8,226 bases of DNA from Dehalococcoidia bacterium (GTDB lineage: Bacteria; Chloroflexota; Dehalococcoidia; Dehalococcoidales; DAOWKM01), in the NCBI GenBank assembly GCA_030643695.1, contig DAOWKM010000046.1:1-8226 (forward strand), written 5' to 3'. Below the pieces are notes generated by a model that saw only the letters and a list, made by a program, of their open reading frames with translations, did not search any database and was not told the origin of the DNA. The translations under genes were made by a program, and so were the position numbers. Below, piece after piece: positions 5,800 to 8,226 of the stretch. The first letter of the stretch is position 1. Each line of letters begins with the position of its first letter.

Positions 5800-6333
5800 T
5801 CATAGCTTCTCTACCTGTAAGAAGTCAAGCTCCACGGGTGTCTCCCGCCCAAAAAGGGATAAAAGCACCTTCACTTTACCCTTTCCCTCACTTATATCAT
5901 CTACTATTCCCATGAAATCAATAAAGGGGCCATCAATCACCCGCACACTTTGCCCCCTCCGAAAGCCAACCTTAACCTTCGGTGCTTCGGCCACCATTTG
6001 TTTCAAAATTCGACTAACCTCCTCCTCCTGCAATGGAACAGGCTTACTCCCGCTACCAACAAAACCAGTAACACCGGGAGTATTACGCACTATACTCCAG
6101 CTCTGGTCGCTCATCCTCATCTGGATAAGGATGTAGCCGGGTAATATCTTCTTAGTTACCGTATATCTCTGTCCATTTTTCACCTCAATCTCATCCTCAG
6201 TAGGTATAACTACCTGAAAGATTTCACCCTGGGAATCCATGGACTTAATACGCTGCTCTAAATTCTTCCTAACTCGCTCTTCATACCCTGAATAGGTATG
6301 AACTACAAACCAATATTTTTGGTTCTCCTCCAC
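5800..6333 (-). CDS. nusG: Transcription elongation/antitermination factor NusG
   Basis: NusG binds RNA polymerase and links it to ribosomes or Rho. The 177-residue protein has the NGN domain (YWFVVHTYSGYEERVRKNLE, PGYILIQM, VRNTPGVTGFVG) and the C-terminal KOW domain (GQSVRVIDGPFIDFMGIVDD to LFGRETPVELDFLQVEKL). GTG 6333 is chosen over the upstream in-frame TTG 6339: GAGGGGG (6346-6340) touches the TTG but stands 6 bases before the GTG. It follows secE in the classic secE-nusG-rplKA order. Confidence 0.95.
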   Translation of the reverse strand: MEENQKYWFVVHTYSGYEERVRKNLEQRIKSMDSQGEIFQVVIPTEDEIEVKNGQRYTVTKKILPGYILIQMRMSDQSWSIVRNTPGVTGFVGSGSKPVPLQEEEVSRILKQMVAEAPKVKVGFRRGQSVRVIDGPFIDFMGIVDDISEGKGKVKVLLSLFGRETPVELDFLQVEKL

Positions 6334-6378
6334 AAACAACCCCCTCAGATAAAAGATTTTGGGAAAGGCACAAAGCCT

Positions 6379-6591
6379 CTATCCACCTAACAAAAGCCTG
6401 TTGACAAACTGAGCAAAGCCATAATCAATAGCTCCCAGAACTAGACCAGCAGCAATAGCAATAATCAGCACTATAGCTGTTAAATAGGCAGCCTCTCTCT
6501 TGGTGAGCCAAACTACCTTCTTTAACTCGGCTATTGTCTCACCAATAACTCTGAATCTGCTTCGCTTAGGAACAACTGTATGATGTGTCAC
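6379..6591 (-). CDS. secE: Preprotein translocase subunit SecE
   Basis: SecE stabilises the SecYEG channel in the inner membrane. The short single-helix form is seen here: ETIAELKKVVWLTKREAAYLT is the conserved amphipathic helix, followed by one membrane helix (about residues 37-57, IVLIIAIAAGLVLGAID) and a short C-terminus. With GTG at 6591 the protein has about 70 residues, typical of non-enteric bacteria. GTG 6609 is also in frame (76 residues, MCGVPL start) but has no ribosome binding site before it; GGGG lies 8 bases before 6591 and 5 before TTG 6594, so the start is somewhat uncertain. Confidence 0.9.
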   Translation of the reverse strand: MTHHTVVPKRSRFRVIGETIAELKKVVWLTKREAAYLTAIVLIIAIAAGLVLGAIDYGFAQFVNRLLLGG

Positions 6592-6621
6592 CAAAGGAAC
6601 CCCACACACCTTTTAATAACG

Positions 6622-6789
6622 CTATTTTACCTCTCTATGGAGCCTATAAGCGCGGCACCGAGGGCAATATTTTCTAAGCTCTAACCGTTGGGGGTCATTC
6701 CTTCTGTTCTTAGTAGTAGTATATGTTCTTTCTCTACACTCGCTACAGGCAAGATGAATGATAACCCTGGCTTCAGTTTTTCTTGCCAT
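6622..6789 (-). CDS. rpmG: Ribosomal protein L33 (zinc-binding form)
   Basis: This 55-residue protein begins MARKTEARVIIHLACSECRE and ends REVK. It has two cysteine pairs, CSEC near residues 15-18 and CPRC near 42-45, so it is the zinc-containing (C+) form of L33. The motifs ACSECRERTYTTTKNRR and LRKYCPRCRAYRLHRE are typical. It lies 2 bases after the tuf stop and just before secE, the usual rpmG-secE-nusG order. Length is normal (49-56). Confidence 0.96.
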   Translation of the reverse strand: MARKTEARVIIHLACSECRERTYTTTKNRRNDPQRLELRKYCPRCRAYRLHREVK

Positions 6790-6791
6790 AT

Positions 6792-7994
6792 CTACTCTAT
6801 AATACGGCTAACGGTGCCAGCGCCTACCGTTTTACCCCCCTCCCTAATAGCAAAACGCAAACCCTTCTCCAGGGCTACAGGATAGATAAGCTTTATCTTC
6901 ACCGTTATATTATCACCGGGCATAACCATCTCCACCCCTTCGGGCAACTCAACAGTTCCGGTAACATCTGTAGTCCTGATATAAAACTGAGGCTTATATC
7001 CAGTAAAGAAGGGAGTATGCCTGCCCCCCTCCTCCTTACTTAAAACATACACCTCAGCGTCAGCTTCGGTATGGGGTTTAATCGAGCCAGGCACCGCCAA
7101 CACCTGACCCCGCTCTATCTCATCACGCTCCACACCCCTAAGCAGCACACCAACCGCATCCCCCGGCTCAGCGTAATCCAAGGTCTTATGAAACATCTCC
7201 AGGCTAGTAGCCACTACCTTGTGGGGTTCGTGATGCAAGCCAACAATCTCAACCTCATCCCCGGGTTTAATCACACCCCGCTCAACCCTTCCTGTGGGCA
7301 CTGTGCCCCTGCCCTTGATGCTGAAAACATCTTCCACTGACATCAAAAAGGGCTGGTCTTTAGCCCGCACCGGGATAGGAATGTAGCTATCTATAGCGTC
7401 CAGCAGCTTCCAAACGCCGCCGCACCACTGGCACTCCCGCTTACCACAGCCACACTCACCAGCCTTAAGAGCACTTACCCTTACTACTGGTACCTCATTA
7501 CCCGGAAAGCCATACTTAGTAAGTAGCTCTCTCAGCTCCATTTCCACTAGCTCAAGGAGTTCCTCATCCTCCATCAAATCCACCTTGTTAAGGCAAACTA
7601 CAATAGCTGGAACCTCCACCTGACGAGCTAATAAGATATGCTCTCGAGTCTGAGGCATAGGACCATCGGGGGCGCTTACCACCAGTACTGCTCCATCCAT
7701 CTGGGCAGCCCCGGTTATCATATTCTTAATAAAGTCAGCATGTCCCGGACAATCAATATGAGCATAGTGCCGTTTCTCTGTTTCATACTCAATATGAGCG
7801 ATAGCAATAGTTAATCCTCGAGCCTTCTCTTCAGGTGCATTATCAATACTATCAAACGAGCGAAATCCAGTAGGATTAATCGTTGATAGCACCTTTGTCA
7901 TCGCTGAGGTCAATGTTGTTTTGCCGTGGTCAACGTGACCAATAGTGCCCACATTTACGTGTGGCTTAACCCGCTCAAATTTCCTTTTAGCCAT
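6792..7994 (-). CDS. tuf: Elongation factor Tu
   Basis: EF-Tu carries aminoacyl-tRNA to the ribosome in a GTP-dependent way. The 400-residue protein has all G motifs: GHVDHGKT (19-26), RGLTIAIAH in switch I (59-67), DCPGHA (81-86), NKVD (136-139) and SAL (174-176), then domains II (FSIKGRGTVPTGRVERG) and III (HTPFFTGYKPQFYIRTTDVTG, MVMPGDN). An insert with four cysteines (181, 183, 188 and 191; CGCGKRECQWC) follows SAL and looks like a small zinc site. Switch I reads TIAIAHIEYE where many bacteria have TINTAHVEYE, and domain II reads GTVPTGR rather than GTVVTGR/GTVATGR. GGGAGGT about 6 bases upstream supports ATG 7994. It is the first protein gene after tRNA-Thr. Confidence 0.98.
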   Translation of the reverse strand: MAKRKFERVKPHVNVGTIGHVDHGKTTLTSAMTKVLSTINPTGFRSFDSIDNAPEEKARGLTIAIAHIEYETEKRHYAHIDCPGHADFIKNMITGAAQMDGAVLVVSAPDGPMPQTREHILLARQVEVPAIVVCLNKVDLMEDEELLELVEMELRELLTKYGFPGNEVPVVRVSALKAGECGCGKRECQWCGGVWKLLDAIDSYIPIPVRAKDQPFLMSVEDVFSIKGRGTVPTGRVERGVIKPGDEVEIVGLHHEPHKVVATSLEMFHKTLDYAEPGDAVGVLLRGVERDEIERGQVLAVPGSIKPHTEADAEVYVLSKEEGGRHTPFFTGYKPQFYIRTTDVTGTVELPEGVEMVMPGDNITVKIKLIYPVALEKGLRFAIREGGKTVGAGTVSRIIE

Positions 7995-8015
7995 TTAAAA
8001 CCTCCCTTTATCCTG

Positions 8016-8088
8016 AGCCCACAACCAGATTCGAACTGGTGACCCCGTTCTTACCAAGAACGTGCTCTTCCAGCTGAGCTATGTGGGC
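8016..8088 (-). tRNA. tRNA-Thr(GGT)
   Basis: The minus strand folds as a 73-base cloverleaf: acceptor GCCCACA/TGTGGGC, D arm GCTC/GAGC, anticodon stem CGTTC/GAACG with loop TTGGTAA (anticodon GGT, Thr), variable loop GGGTC, and T arm ACCAG-TTCGAAT-CTGGT. The discriminator base is T (8016). CCA is not encoded and must be added. It stands 21 bases before tuf and is likely co-transcribed with it. Confidence 0.96.
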
Positions 8089-8097
8089 GTTAGTCCT

Positions 8098-8127
8098 ATT
8101 ATACAGATTTTTATTATCCAATGTCCA
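8098..8127 (-). promoter_or_regulatory. Sigma70-type promoter for tRNA-Thr and tuf
   Basis: On the minus strand TGGACA (8127-8122; one mismatch to consensus) is followed after 18 bases by a perfect TATAAT (8103-8098). A start near 8091 would lie just before the mature 5' end of tRNA-Thr at 8088. The promoter stands between the two tRNAs, so the operon can be transcribed independently of tRNA-Tyr. Confidence 0.65.
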
Positions 8128-8158
8128 GCCTAACCCCCGTCATATTCAACCTATATAG

Positions 8159-8226
8159 TGGAGGGGGCAGGATTCGAACCTGCGTAGCCCTTCCGGGCGG
8201 CAATTTTACAGACTGCTCCGATTATC
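8159..8226 (-). tRNA. tRNA-Tyr(GTA), 5' end cut by the window edge
   Basis: The visible 68 bases give the anticodon stem GCAGT/ATTGC with loop CTGTAAA (anticodon GTA, Tyr), a long class-II variable arm with GCCC-GGAA-GGGC, T arm GCAGG-TTCGAAT-CCTGC, acceptor strand CCCCTCC and discriminator A (8159). The acceptor 5' strand and part of the D arm lie beyond base 8226. No encoded CCA. Confidence 0.93.

Noticed and set aside
6688..7340. Plus-strand frames opposite rpmG and tuf
   Set aside because: Antisense shadows of strongly conserved genes.

Overview
Most of this window is a bacterial translation and transcription gene block on the minus strand. Read in that direction it runs tRNA-Tyr(GTA, cut by the window end), tRNA-Thr(GGT), tuf (EF-Tu), rpmG (L33), secE, nusG, rplK (L11), rplA (L1), a thiolase, a Zn-ribbon/OB-fold (DUF35-type) protein, an L10 leader RNA with a terminator-like hairpin, rplJ (L10) and rplL (L7/L12). 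A small membrane-protein gene with its own strong-looking promoter closes the strand. The moderate base composition, frequent GTG/TTG starts, gene order and style of the EF-Tu suggest a Chloroflexota relative, perhaps Dehalococcoidia. This assignment is inference; no database was available. || Plus-strand region 1-1507: bases 2-181 encode the C-terminal tail of a large serine recombinase. It runs directly, in another frame, into the 3' part of comM/yifB, whose conserved LVGAMNPCPCG segment begins about base 175. This looks like one end of an integrated element inserted in comM; the rest of the element and the ATPase half of comM would lie outside the window to the left. Next come a SemiSWEET-type (PQ-loop) transporter and a lipoprotein of unknown function, which are convergent with the minus-strand block. 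|| Minus-strand block 1540-8226: a good sigma70-type promoter (TGGACA-N18-TATAAT) precedes tRNA-Thr and tuf. The genes then follow with short gaps as a likely long operon. The unusual point is that a thiolase and its DUF35 partner sit between rplA and the L10 leader, where rplA is normally followed directly by rplJ. The leader keeps its kink-turn fold and is followed by a hairpin plus U-tract, so rplJL can still be regulated separately. No rpoB/rpoC follows rplL; that link has been lost here. || Protein-level oddities: L7/L12 carries an approximately 36-residue Lys/Ala-rich N-terminal extension. EF-Tu has a four-cysteine insert (CGCGKRECQWC) after its G5 motif and changes in the switch I and domain II motifs. 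No CRISPR array or complete insertion sequence was seen, and there is no gene-free stretch over 300 bases.
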